A stretch of DNA of 64,000 bases from Gemmatimonas sp. UBA7669 (GCF_002483225.1 NZ_DLHL01000047.1:58878-122877); one strand, 5' to 3'. Shown: positions 50,202 to 58,318, numbered from the stretch's first letter. The notes: generated by a model from the sequence alone, not told the origin. Program-made: numbers and translations.

Positions 50202-50465
50202 CTACACCCGCTCTTCGGGATCGGCAAGAAACCACTCCAGTCGGCCGCAACCCACACAGGCAAGCGTAGCCGCCGAGCGGTTAGCCCAGTCAAGATTGAG
50301 GAAGGTGAGGCCGGCGGTGTTGAGCTGCGCACGCCCCTCAAGAAAGTGTTCGCCACCGCAGTGCGGACAGCGCACGGGGCGCCCGGCGACTTCGAAACGG
50401 TCAGGGGTTGGGCCATCGGCCATGGCCTTAACGCCAGCGGCGAAGGCACCAAGGAACTTCTTCAT
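50202..50465 (-). CDS. Small zinc-ribbon protein
   Basis: 87 aa; GGAG precedes the ATG at 50465. A basic start with a hydrophobic helix (KKFLGAFAAGVKAMADG) is followed by a two-knuckle zinc ribbon: RCPHCGGEHF and LACVGCGRLEWFL, 30 residues apart, with a middle segment LNTAGLTFLNLDWANRSA. This layout, including the conserved 'LNT....L.LDW' between the Cys pairs, is seen in many bacterial proteins annotated as DNA-binding or hypothetical zinc-ribbon proteins. The role is unknown. Fifteen bases separate it from the M23 peptidase stop upstream, so the two may be co-transcribed. Confidence 0.8.
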   Translation of the reverse strand: MKKFLGAFAAGVKAMADGPTPDRFEVAGRPVRCPHCGGEHFLEGRAQLNTAGLTFLNLDWANRSAATLACVGCGRLEWFLADPEERV

Positions 50466-50480
50466 GCTGACTCCGCGTCT

Positions 50481-51122
50481 TCAGGGGGTTCTGACCCACA
50501 ATCCGGCCAGCATTGGCCACTCGACCTGCTCAAACACCTTGCCCGATAATACGGCCCGGATGGGTCCGAACAGCAGATTGATGCCCATGCCCTCACCAAA
50601 TCGTGCAGAGGCCGTCGCGTGCATGTGAATGTGCGGAAAGTCCGAGTTGCCGGAGTTGCCGCAGCGCCCGATTTCGCGACCGGCCTCCACAGCGTCCCCC
50701 GTCCGCACTGACACAGTGCCTCGGCGGAGATGGGCGAGATAGTAGAAGCGTCCCCCACTGCCGATGACGACGTGATTACCCAGCGGATTGGCCCGGTCAT
50801 GCGTGCCGAGCGGATTGTCGGGAAACGAATCCGCCACCTGCACCACCTGACCACTCACCGGCGAAACCACCGGCGTGTCCCAGCAGAAGAACTCCTCGAT
50901 TCGGCGTGCGCCGGGCGACGCGAGCTCCCGCCCGGACGCTCCGCCCACCACACCGAAGTCCACGCCAAACGCCTGGGAGGCCACCGTCATGTGATGGTTG
51001 ACGTTTGGCGTGTCTCCACCCTGCAGCACGAACAGCGGCTGGCGCGACGGGAGGCCAACCGTCTGGGCGCCAAGGGGGGCAACGAGCGTGCTCAAAAGCA
51101 CAAGACAGGCAAGCCGCGACAT
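50481..51122 (-). CDS. Secreted M23-family metallopeptidase
   Basis: 213 aa from the ATG at 51122, which begins a signal peptide (SRLACLVLLSTLVAPLGAQ); the open frame to 51422 crosses the divergent vWA gene. The LytM-type domain has a first-ligand region NHHMTVASQAFGVDF (His and Asp), GQVVQVADSFPDN, NHVVIGSGGRFYYLAHLRRGTV and the C-terminal ligand motif HIHMH in SGNSDFPHIHMHAT. M23 peptidases cut peptidoglycan cross-bridges or act as division or secretion cofactors. The unusually wide gap between His and Asp in the first motif is compatible with the family. Divergent from the TerY-like gene at 51321. Confidence 0.9.
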   Translation of the reverse strand: MSRLACLVLLSTLVAPLGAQTVGLPSRQPLFVLQGGDTPNVNHHMTVASQAFGVDFGVVGGASGRELASPGARRIEEFFCWDTPVVSPVSGQVVQVADSFPDNPLGTHDRANPLGNHVVIGSGGRFYYLAHLRRGTVSVRTGDAVEAGREIGRCGNSGNSDFPHIHMHATASARFGEGMGINLLFGPIRAVLSGKVFEQVEWPMLAGLWVRTP

Positions 51123-51320
51123 CGAAATGGGGGTGCAGGTTGGACGTGCGCAATGACCATCGTTCTTGAAATCTACCTGCGGCTCTGACCGAGGGCCGAA
51201 AGGCAGACCCGCAAATGATCGCCCCCCCAACGAAACCCGGAACCCGGCCCACGCATTCATTTCCTGAGCGGGGTCCGCACAGCGGCGCCCCCAGCCTCTT
51301 TCCCCTTGCCCTGCCCTCCA

Positions 51321-51962
51321 GTGTCCACCCGACGCCTTCCCGTCTACATCCTCGCCGACGTGTCCGGATCGATGCAGGGCACACCCATTGAATCGGTCAA
51401 GTCCGGCATCCGCCAGTTGCATCGCGACCTGCTGGGCGACCCGCAGGCCATCGAAAGCGCCTATCTCGCCGTGTTGACCTTTGGCAACGCCGCGCAGCAG
51501 CTCGTGCCGCTCACCGAAGTGGCCATGTTCAATCCGCCCGACCTCATTGCCAACGGCGCCACCAATTTTGGCGAAGGTCTGCGTCTCCTGCTCGAGTCCT
51601 TCGACCGCGAGCTCGTGCGCACCACCGCCGATCAGAAGGGCGACTGGCGACCGCTCGTGTTCATTCTCTCCGACGGCGCGCCCACCGATGTGGAGTGGCC
51701 CATGTACGCGCAGCAGCTGCGTGAACGGCGCCCCGCCAACATCATTGCCGTGGCCTGCGGTGATCAGGCGGACACGCAGGTGCTCAAGCAGGTCACGGAC
51801 ACCGTGATCCAGATGCAGGACATGTCGCCCGACGCCTTCAAGGCCTTCTTCCGCTTCGTGTCGGCGTCCGTCAAGCAGACGAGTGCCAAGGTGGGCGCGA
51901 TGGCCGACGGACAGGGCATCACGCTGCCGCCGCCACCGCCTGGCATCACGATCGTTCCGTAA
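51321..51962 (+). CDS. TerY-like vWA domain protein
   Basis: 213 aa from the GTG at 51321; a TTG at 51306 is in frame. A von Willebrand A domain fills the protein: RLPVYILADVSGSMQGTPIE carries the MIDAS motif Asp-x-Ser-x-Ser, LIANGATNFGEGLRLL the MIDAS Thr, and FILSDGAPTDVEWP the Asp. A tail of helices and a Pro-rich end (LPPPPPGITIVP) follow. Short vWA proteins starting (R)RLPVY(I/L) are TerY-like. In the TerY-P triad described by Anantharaman, Iyer and Aravind a TerY-like vWA protein, a PP2C phosphatase and a protein kinase are encoded together, exactly the order seen here. First gene of a six-gene operon; 6 bp to the next gene. Confidence 0.92.
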   Translation: MSTRRLPVYILADVSGSMQGTPIESVKSGIRQLHRDLLGDPQAIESAYLAVLTFGNAAQQLVPLTEVAMFNPPDLIANGATNFGEGLRLLLESFDRELVRTTADQKGDWRPLVFILSDGAPTDVEWPMYAQQLRERRPANIIAVACGDQADTQVLKQVTDTVIQMQDMSPDAFKAFFRFVSASVKQTSAKVGAMADGQGITLPPPPPGITIVP

Positions 51963-51968
51963 GGGCGC

Positions 51969-53000
51969 GTGTCATCACCACTCCCCACACCCGTCTCCGT
52001 CGAGACCGCACCACACGATACGCCGGCAGTAGACGCACCACCGCGCGCCGTGTGGACTTCCAAGCCACCCAACACACCCTGGTGCCCCGACGAGTGGCGT
52101 GAGCACCTCGAGGCGGTGGCGCCGGAGCTCGTCGCGCCAACGGGTGATCAAGACGGCGACGCCATCGGCGAGCAGCACGCTACGGACCACTGGCAGCTGC
52201 TGCTTGTCTCGCGGCGCGGTCGCGTGCACGCGCACCGCGGTGAGCACCGCGAAGACGCCGGCAGCATCACCGCCACACCACACGGCTGGTGCGCCGCCGT
52301 GGCCGACGGGGCCGGCTCGGCGCCCTACAGCCGACTTGGTGCAGCCATTGCCACGCAGGTGTTCACGCGCAGCATACAGGCTGCACTGGGCCCAGACACC
52401 AGCGCATCCGCCGCAACGGCGAACGACATCCTGGCGAATGCCATGCAGCACGCCGCCACGGCCAGCAACGCCGCCATGCGTGACTTCGCCGAACGCACCG
52501 GGCTCGCTCACCGCGATCTGCGCACCACCTTGCTTGCAGCGGCCCTGCACGGCGATACCCTGGCCCTCATGCAGGTTGGTGATGGGGCCATGGCCCTGCG
52601 GCATGCCGACGGCCGCATGTCACACCCGCACGCCGTCGCCACCGGCGACTATTCGGGCGAGGTCGCGCACTTTCTCCCCGACGACGGCGCGCTGGAGCAG
52701 CTGCAGCAATCCCTCGTGCTGCAGCCGCGCGCGGACTGCGTGGGTCTCGTGCTCGCCACCGACGGCGTGGAAGACCCCTGGTATCCGTTCACACGCCATG
52801 CGGGCACTCTCTTCTCGCAACTGGTCCGCGGAAGCAACGAAGCCGACGCGCTGCCCACCGGCCTCACGTCGGCATGGCACGAGCCCGTGCTGTCTGCACC
52901 AGATCCGGTGCAGGCTCTCACGGCGTGGCTGGGCTTCGAGAAGCGTGGCGAGAATGACGACCGCACGCTCTGCGTGATCTGGCACGAGCAGGCGTCGTGA
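51969..53000 (+). CDS. PP2C-type protein phosphatase of the TerY-P triad
   Basis: 343 aa from the GTG at 51969, 6 bp after the vWA gene. After a Pro-rich N-terminus of about 60 residues come PP2C blocks: GWCAAVADGAGSAPYSRLGA (metal-binding Asp), LALMQVGDGAMALRHADG (second Asp-Gly), LVLATDGVEDPWYPF and the closing ENDDRTLCVIW with the final Asp pair. This is the diverged PP2C_2 subgroup typical of TerY-P triads rather than the SpoIIE/Stp group. It should remove phosphate from Ser/Thr on kinase targets, very likely those of the kinase encoded next. No TM helix. Confidence 0.93.
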   Translation: MSSPLPTPVSVETAPHDTPAVDAPPRAVWTSKPPNTPWCPDEWREHLEAVAPELVAPTGDQDGDAIGEQHATDHWQLLLVSRRGRVHAHRGEHREDAGSITATPHGWCAAVADGAGSAPYSRLGAAIATQVFTRSIQAALGPDTSASAATANDILANAMQHAATASNAAMRDFAERTGLAHRDLRTTLLAAALHGDTLALMQVGDGAMALRHADGRMSHPHAVATGDYSGEVAHFLPDDGALEQLQQSLVLQPRADCVGLVLATDGVEDPWYPFTRHAGTLFSQLVRGSNEADALPTGLTSAWHEPVLSAPDPVQALTAWLGFEKRGENDDRTLCVIWHEQAS

Positions 53001-53034
53001 CTACCCGCTTCACAGCAGCAGGCCGGTGGCGCGC

Positions 53035-54456
53035 ATGAGTGGCGTGAATGTCCGTCTCACCGACGGCCGGGTGCTGCAGATTGACGACGAACCAGTGGGC
53101 ACCGGCGCCGAGAAGAGAGTATTCCTCACGCGCGACCGGCAACTGGCCGTGGGCTTCTATTACGGCACGCTGAGCGATCGACGCGAACGTGTGGACCGTC
53201 TCACGCGCATCCTCACCAACTACAACCCCACACTGGCCAGCAACGGCGCATACTGGTCGCCTTACTTCTGCTGGCCGGTGGGCATGGCCGATGGCGTGAA
53301 CGCCGTGCCACAGGCCTTTGCGCAGCGGCAGCAACTCGTCTGGCCGCCATTGGCGGTGGTCACGCCAACCTATCGCAGCAACTTCTTCTTTCACGACCGC
53401 TTCGGCGGACGTCAGGAGAAAGAGGTGCGCTGGTTCACGGGCGGCAAGGCCTCGAAGTTCGTGCCGCAGGCTGAAACCGGCTCGCTGCTCACCCGCCTGC
53501 AGGTGGCCGTGCGCCTCGCACGCGCCGTTCGCCGACTGCACATGGCCGGGCTGGCGCACGCCGACCTGTCCAATAAGAACGTACTGGTTGACCCAAAGGG
53601 TGGCGATGCCTGCATCATCGACATCGACTCGCTCGTCGTGCCCGGTGTGGCACCGCCAGCCGTACTCGGCACACCCGGCTACATCGCTCCCGAAGTGCTG
53701 GCCAACAAGGCGCAGCCCGGCATTGCCACCGACAAGCATGCGCTGGCCGTGCTGCTCTATGAACTGCTGCTGCAACGGCATCCGCTGCAGGGCAAGCGTG
53801 TCAACAGCACCCGCTCGGCCGAAGAAGACGAGCAACTGTCGATGGGTTCACACGCGCTGTTCATCGAGCACCCCACCGACCGACGCAATCCGCCGCACAG
53901 TGCGCTGACCGTGCCGTTCACGCGGCTCGGGCCCGCGTTGGCCGCGTGCATGACGCGCACGTTTGTTGACGGATTGCATGCGCCCGGTGCGCGTGCCGAC
54001 GCCGCCGAGTGGGAAGTGGCCCTCTACAAGACCCTGCAGCGCGCGTATCCATTGCCGTCGGGCAAGTGGACCATTCTGGGCACGGGCTTGCCGCGCGCCA
54101 CACTGCACGGCGATGAACGCATTGCCGGGCCGGTGCTGGCCGCGCAGCTCTATCGTGAAACGCCGCAGGGGCTGGTGGACGAGCAGGACTACTTCGTGCT
54201 CTTTCATCACCTCGCATTGCACGACTGGCATCTTCGCATGGGGACCCTGCCCAACGAGAAGGCCGATCGCACGCCGCGTGGCTATGTAGCGCAACACGAG
54301 GGCAAGTGGTGGCTGGTGAACACAAGCGACACGCCCTGGGACGTGGTGGATGGACCGCGCATCGGCCGGAATGCGTCGGTGGAGTGCGTGCCGGGTCTCA
54401 CGCTGCGCATTGGTGATGAACTGCCGGCGCGCGTGCTGCGCATCGGCACCTTGTAG
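53035..54456 (+). CDS. Atypical protein kinase of the TerY-P triad, no beta-3 lysine
   Basis: 473 aa from the ATG at 53035 (a GTG at 53026 is in frame). Kinase landmarks: glycine loop VGTGAEKRVFLTRDR (residues 21-35), HADLSNKN with catalytic Asp177 and Asn182, IIDIDSLVVPG with Asp196 in place of DFG, and TPGYIAPE at 213-220. The beta-3 strand reads LAVGFYY, so the usual ATP-anchoring Lys is replaced by Gly40, while Lys27 stands in the glycine loop as in WNK kinases. Residues 245-350 (LLLQRHPLQGKRV, LFIEHPTDRRNPP) are family-specific. The C-terminal 110 residues form a beta-rich domain (KWTILGTGLPRATLHGDE to LPARVLRIGTL), perhaps FHA-like or a ligand-binding sandwich. 34 bp after the phosphatase gene. 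Confidence 0.88.
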   Translation: MSGVNVRLTDGRVLQIDDEPVGTGAEKRVFLTRDRQLAVGFYYGTLSDRRERVDRLTRILTNYNPTLASNGAYWSPYFCWPVGMADGVNAVPQAFAQRQQLVWPPLAVVTPTYRSNFFFHDRFGGRQEKEVRWFTGGKASKFVPQAETGSLLTRLQVAVRLARAVRRLHMAGLAHADLSNKNVLVDPKGGDACIIDIDSLVVPGVAPPAVLGTPGYIAPEVLANKAQPGIATDKHALAVLLYELLLQRHPLQGKRVNSTRSAEEDEQLSMGSHALFIEHPTDRRNPPHSALTVPFTRLGPALAACMTRTFVDGLHAPGARADAAEWEVALYKTLQRAYPLPSGKWTILGTGLPRATLHGDERIAGPVLAAQLYRETPQGLVDEQDYFVLFHHLALHDWHLRMGTLPNEKADRTPRGYVAQHEGKWWLVNTSDTPWDVVDGPRIGRNASVECVPGLTLRIGDELPARVLRIGTL

Positions 54457-54468
54457 GCGGTTCGCGCA

Positions 54469-55671
54469 ATGCACAACGCACCGCATGACGCCTTCGCCCG
54501 CGTGAGCGCGGCGCTGCTTGCGGTGTGGCCACAGGTGGCCAATCAGACCGCTGGAATGACCACTTCCGAGCGTGGTCTCCTGCTGGACCACTGTGGCAGC
54601 GATCACCGTCCACTGGTGGACTTGCTTCTCGATATTGGGCAGCAGATTCGCCCACAGTTGCTGACCATTGGCAGCACACCGCAGCGTGCGGCGGATTGGG
54701 TCAACACGCGCGCGCCTCTCGTGCATAAGCTGGTGGCCACACGTTATCTGCAGCCCGATGTCGCACGTTGGGCGGTGGATGTGTGGGGCACGGCGCTTGG
54801 GCTGGTTGCTGAGCTCACGCCACCGGTTGTCGAAACCGCCACCGCGGCGCCCAACATGGCCGACGCAACCCGCAAGCCTGCACCAGCGCCAGCACCGCCG
54901 GCCAAGCCGGCGCAGCGTCAACCAGCGGCACGTGCGGCGGCCACAACACGACCCACGTCACCTCGGTCGCCAGCACCGCGTACCACGATGGTGGTGACCA
55001 CCGTCTCGTCGAGCACTACGGTCGTGGTCAATCGCCGCGCGACTCCGGGGATGCACTTCCAGCCGGCCGAGCGCCTCGCGGCGGCGGTGCTGGGTCTGTT
55101 GCTGCTCGTCATCACCGTGTCGTGGTCGCAGGATCTGCGCCAGCGCCGGTCGGGCGAGGTTCCGCTCGCCAATCCTGACGATCGCACGGTAGAGGCCACA
55201 CCGCCGGCACCGCCGGTTGAACCCTCCGTCGCGCTGCCCGGCGCCGGCGCTGTTGTGCAATCCGACCGCCGCATTTCCGGCTCGCTTGTGGATGCCGGTG
55301 TTGGCGGGCGCTACGTCGTCACGGCGCGAGTGCAGGAGGTGAGCGGCACCAGGAATTGTCGCGCGGTGGCCGATGCCCTGGAAATTGGACGCGAAACACT
55401 GGAAGTGGTGACGCATGAACCGGGCAGCTCGCGCTTTGCCCTCCCTGGCCGCGAGGTCACGGGAACGCTCGATGCCGAGGGCTGGTTTACTGCCTATCCG
55501 CGTTCCGGAACCACCGGCAACATCAACTGGCAGTTCCGCATGCGTGGTCGATTTGCTGCCAACGGCTTCAGCGCCCTGAGCGAGACCTACACTTCCGCGG
55601 TGCTGCGTTGGGGGCGTTCGCAGCACTGCGTGGTGACGGCGGAGCTCACCGGTCGCCGACTTCCCGATTGA
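54469..55671 (+). CDS. Single-pass membrane protein, N-terminal signalling domain and extracytoplasmic Cys-containing domain (paralogue 1)
   Basis: 400 aa, 12 bp after the kinase. Residues 1-115 are helical and end in LQPDVARWAVDVWGTALGLV; the core LLLDHCGSDHRPLVDLLLDI shares its pattern with the next protein. Helical domains of this kind, with a (E/D)xARWAVxxWAxALG helix, occur in other bacterial kinase- and Hsp70-associated proteins from what I recall. Then follow a Pro/Ala/Thr linker of about 75 residues, one TM helix (LAAAVLGLLLLVITVSW) and an extracytoplasmic part with a Pro-rich stalk and a beta domain from GRYVVTARVQEV, holding Cys in TRNCRAV and SQHCVVT, and GRFAANGFS. The kinase is the likely modifier of the Thr-rich cytoplasmic linker. 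Family unknown. Confidence 0.75.
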   Translation: MHNAPHDAFARVSAALLAVWPQVANQTAGMTTSERGLLLDHCGSDHRPLVDLLLDIGQQIRPQLLTIGSTPQRAADWVNTRAPLVHKLVATRYLQPDVARWAVDVWGTALGLVAELTPPVVETATAAPNMADATRKPAPAPAPPAKPAQRQPAARAAATTRPTSPRSPAPRTTMVVTTVSSSTTVVVNRRATPGMHFQPAERLAAAVLGLLLLVITVSWSQDLRQRRSGEVPLANPDDRTVEATPPAPPVEPSVALPGAGAVVQSDRRISGSLVDAGVGGRYVVTARVQEVSGTRNCRAVADALEIGRETLEVVTHEPGSSRFALPGREVTGTLDAEGWFTAYPRSGTTGNINWQFRMRGRFAANGFSALSETYTSAVLRWGRSQHCVVTAELTGRRLPD

Positions 55672-55681
55672 TGCGCGGCAT

Positions 55682-57358
55682 ATGATGGCCTTTGTCGACC
55701 CGCGTGTGCGCATGCGTGAGGCGCTCCGCACCCTGATTGCCGAGCGCCCGGACGCATGGGCAGAGCCGTCCATGTTCGTGCTTCGCAACCGCCTGCTCGA
55801 CCACACGGGCAGCGACGCGCGCCCGCTGGCCGAGTTCCTGCTCGAGGCCTGGCAGCGTGGCTGGGGCGACCGACTTGGCGCTGGTGCAATGGACAGCGCG
55901 CGATTTGACGCGCTGGTCTCGCCCTTTGTGTTGCAGTGGTCGGCCGAGCGTTTCGTACAGCCGGAGATGGCGCGCTGGGCGGTGGAGAGCTGGGCCTATG
56001 CCCTGGGGCGCATTGACGAGCAGCAGCTGCGCATTGCGCCGCCGCCAAAGCGTGAAGCGCCAAAGCAGGAACCGCCGAGACATGAACCACCAAAGCCTGA
56101 GCCTTCGGCTCGACCGACTGCAGCGACGGGCCGTGCGCGTGCAGTCACTGTGACGACCGCTGCTACAAAGGCGGTCGCAGCATCTCGCGCAAGGCCTCGC
56201 GCGGTGCGCGCGAAGGCGCCCGGCAATCCCGTTGCGTTCACCAATGCCACCGGTGCGACGTACAACCCGTACAGCCGCATGGCGCGCAGCTCGGTGCCGA
56301 CGTGGATTCCGAAGGCCCTGTTTGGCACCATCGTCACCATGAGCCTGGCGCTCGTGGTGCGCGTGGCGCTTGGTGGGCCACCACCCCGCCCTGGCGCAGC
56401 AGCGAGATCGGCGCCGGTCGCATCTGCGGCCAATGTGCCGAGCCCCGTGCGGGCCGACAGCCAATCGGCACCGCCACCCAGCGACACAAGTCGCGGCGAC
56501 AATGCGAACAGCGAAGGCCGCCTGGTATCGCTGGCCCTCACGGGTGGTGTGCCCATTGTGGCGCCCGAGCGTCCGGGTGTGCCGTCCATTACGCAGGGCC
56601 TGCTTTCCGTGGCCGCGGACAGCACGCGCATGCGCTTTGTACAGCCGGCTCGGCGCGCCACCGGAGGGTCACGTCCTGCCGCAGCGCCCAACGTCACACC
56701 GCGCCTGACCTACGACGAACTGCACTTTGCCGACGGCACCACCGCACGCGGCCAGGTGGAGATCGTGCGCGCCGGCACGGTGATCTTTCGCGACTCGAGA
56801 ACCGGCCTGCGCATCGAGCACCGTCAGGACGACATCGACAAGGTCATCACCGAGTTTGGCACGGTGGTGCGCTTTCGCGGCGAGCGCGCGGCACGGCCTG
56901 CGCCAACGGCTGCTGCAAGTGGCCCCAAGCGTCGCACACCAGCGCCCCCGGAGCGCAACATGCGCAGCACGGGTGTTGGTGGCAGCTATCGGGTGCGCTA
57001 CGCCACCGCCTCGGCCGTGGGGTCGGACGAATGCACCCAGATCTGGACCCGCCCGCCCAACGCGGAAGATGTCGCCGAGGTGCGTCACCGGGCCGGCGAC
57101 GACACCCTGAGCGTGGCCTTCAAGGGTGGCGATGTGTTTCCCAGCAACATCGATCCCGACGGGTATTTCGCGAGCAGCTTTCGCATCGTGCCCGACCAGG
57201 CGCGCACCATGACGGCCCTCACCACGCGCCTGCACGGTCGCTTTACTGCCGACGGTGGCCTCAGCCTCACGGTGAACATCGTGTACTACCGCCGTCTGCG
57301 GGGCAGCGAGGTCACCTGCAATGTGACGGTGAAGGCGGAGGGGAGGCGAGAGGGATGA
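55682..57358 (+). CDS. Single-pass membrane protein paralogous to the previous gene product (paralogue 2)
   Basis: 558 aa, 10 bp after its paralogue. The N-terminal helical domain has LLDHTGSDARPLAEFLLEAW and VQPEMARWAVESWAYALGRI, aligning with paralogue 1. A Lys/Glu/Pro and Arg/Ala-rich linker of about 90 residues follows, then a TM helix (LFGTIVTMSLALVVRVALGG). The extracytoplasmic part is longer: a Pro/Ala/Ser stalk, an extra small beta domain (LHFADGTTARGQVEIVRAG to RIEHRQDDIDKVI), a second stalk and the shared C-terminal domain (GSYRVRYATASAV, SDECTQIW, DPDGYFASSFR, HGRFTADGGLS, VTCNVTVKAEGRR). The two Cys in the shared domain are again present. Predicted role: sensor or effector of the phospho-signalling operon in the envelope. 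Confidence 0.75.
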   Translation: MMAFVDPRVRMREALRTLIAERPDAWAEPSMFVLRNRLLDHTGSDARPLAEFLLEAWQRGWGDRLGAGAMDSARFDALVSPFVLQWSAERFVQPEMARWAVESWAYALGRIDEQQLRIAPPPKREAPKQEPPRHEPPKPEPSARPTAATGRARAVTVTTAATKAVAASRARPRAVRAKAPGNPVAFTNATGATYNPYSRMARSSVPTWIPKALFGTIVTMSLALVVRVALGGPPPRPGAAARSAPVASAANVPSPVRADSQSAPPPSDTSRGDNANSEGRLVSLALTGGVPIVAPERPGVPSITQGLLSVAADSTRMRFVQPARRATGGSRPAAAPNVTPRLTYDELHFADGTTARGQVEIVRAGTVIFRDSRTGLRIEHRQDDIDKVITEFGTVVRFRGERAARPAPTAAASGPKRRTPAPPERNMRSTGVGGSYRVRYATASAVGSDECTQIWTRPPNAEDVAEVRHRAGDDTLSVAFKGGDVFPSNIDPDGYFASSFRIVPDQARTMTALTTRLHGRFTADGGLSLTVNIVYYRRLRGSEVTCNVTVKAEGRREG

Positions 57359-57930
57359 CAGTCGGTCCGTCAATGATCGTGCCCTTCGTCCTGCTGATTG
57401 CCAGCTGCCTCGCCATCGTGTGGATTTTTCGCGCGGCCGTGATCGGAATGCAGGCCTCGATGATCGGGCAAGGCCGGGAGATTCCGTGTTCGTTCGCACT
57501 CGGTACCGTGCCATACCCGGCGGGCGACACGTTCGTTCTCGGGCTGGAGTCGTCGCTCTGGATGGTGTCCGCGAGGCAGCCGCGGACTGGCCATGGCACA
57601 AAGCCTGCACCGATTCGTGGCTTCCGGCTCGGGCGGCAGGAATGGGTGGTCCGTTTGACGGCGATTGAGCGACGCATTGATGGACGGACCAAGGTGACAC
57701 GCGGCCGACTTGCGATCACGGCGCAACGCGTGCGCTTCACGGGAAAAACGCGCACGGTTGACATACCGCTGGCCGACATCGCGCACTTTGCCGTTCGCGG
57801 ACCACTGCTGGAGATTCAGCGGCGAAGCGCCCCCACCGATGCGGTGGCATTCAAGGTGCCGCAGCCGGTCTTGGTGGCACGAGTCATCCAGTCGCTGGTA
57901 ATCCGGGCCGCGCGGGCAGCACGACCCTGA
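57355..57930 (+). CDS. Membrane-anchored PH/GRAM-like domain protein
   Basis: 191 aa. The ATG at 57355 overlaps the previous stop (ATGA), so it is coupled to paralogue 2. An N-terminal TM helix (IVPFVLLIASCLAIVWIFRAAVIG) cut here to VPFVLLIASCLAIVWIF is followed by a basic-rich cytoplasmic or periplasmic beta domain in two parts: GLESSLWMVSARQPRTG, FRLGRQEWVVRLTAIERRID and TRGRLAITAQRVRFTGKTRT, VDIPLADIAHFAVRGPLLEI. The last block (RGRLAITAQRVRF ... VDIPLADI) is the usual opening of bacterial PH/GRAM domains. It closes the six-gene operon. The following gene is convergent and starts its stop codon one base away. Confidence 0.72.
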   Translation: MTVGPSMIVPFVLLIASCLAIVWIFRAAVIGMQASMIGQGREIPCSFALGTVPYPAGDTFVLGLESSLWMVSARQPRTGHGTKPAPIRGFRLGRQEWVVRLTAIERRIDGRTKVTRGRLAITAQRVRFTGKTRTVDIPLADIAHFAVRGPLLEIQRRSAPTDAVAFKVPQPVLVARVIQSLVIRAARAARP

Positions 57931-57931
57931 G

Positions 57932-58318
57932 TTAGCGAGGAATGACGATGACCGTCGCCGTGTCCATCTGTCCGGTCGAAACGGTCACAACCAGGCTCGT
58001 GGTGCCTGAGCTCACGCCCACGACATTGCACGTTGTTGGCGTCCTGACCGCCGTGGCCAGATTGGCCGATGCCACCACACAAGAACTCACCGATGGCGTT
58101 CGCGGCTCGCCATCCACGGTGACTTCAACAACGAGCCGTGCCGTATCTCCAACAGCGACCACCGCAGCCTCGGGGAGCAGGCGGACTACCGGCGTTGGGG
58201 GGACCACAGGCAGGGGCACTGAGTCATCGTAGCAAGCCAGCAGCGCAACCGCGAAAGCGGCTGCCGCAATGCCTCGGCAAACCAATGACGTCTTCGATCG
58301 ATTCGAGAACATCATCAA
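57932..58318 (-). CDS. Small lipoprotein with an Ig-like domain
   Basis: 128 aa. An N-terminal signal (RGIAAAAFAVALLACYDD) with lipobox LLAC, then an Ig-like (Big_2-type) beta sandwich: RLLPEAAVVAVGDTARLVVEV, SSCVVASANLATAVRTP, TCNVVGVSSGTTSLVVTVS and a closing TATVIVIP strand. The Cys pair within the domain may form a disulfide. Its ATG overlaps the stop of the aldo/keto-reductase gene upstream (ATGA), so the two are translated together. Single Ig-like lipoproteins often bind to cell-wall polymers or partner proteins; nothing more specific can be said. Confidence 0.75.
   Translation of the reverse strand: MMMFSNRSKTSLVCRGIAAAAFAVALLACYDDSVPLPVVPPTPVVRLLPEAAVVAVGDTARLVVEVTVDGEPRTPSVSSCVVASANLATAVRTPTTCNVVGVSSGTTSLVVTVSTGQMDTATVIVIPR

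Noticed and set aside
49644..50549. Plus-strand frame of 301 codons across three minus-strand genes
   Set aside because: Spans intergenic and antisense sequence; no domain, no ribosome-binding site.
56302..57354. Long N-terminal extension of the PH/GRAM-like gene in a second frame of paralogue 2
   Set aside because: Residues are Arg/His/Cys-rich shadow of paralogue 2; the ATG at 57355 with ATGA overlap is the sensible start.
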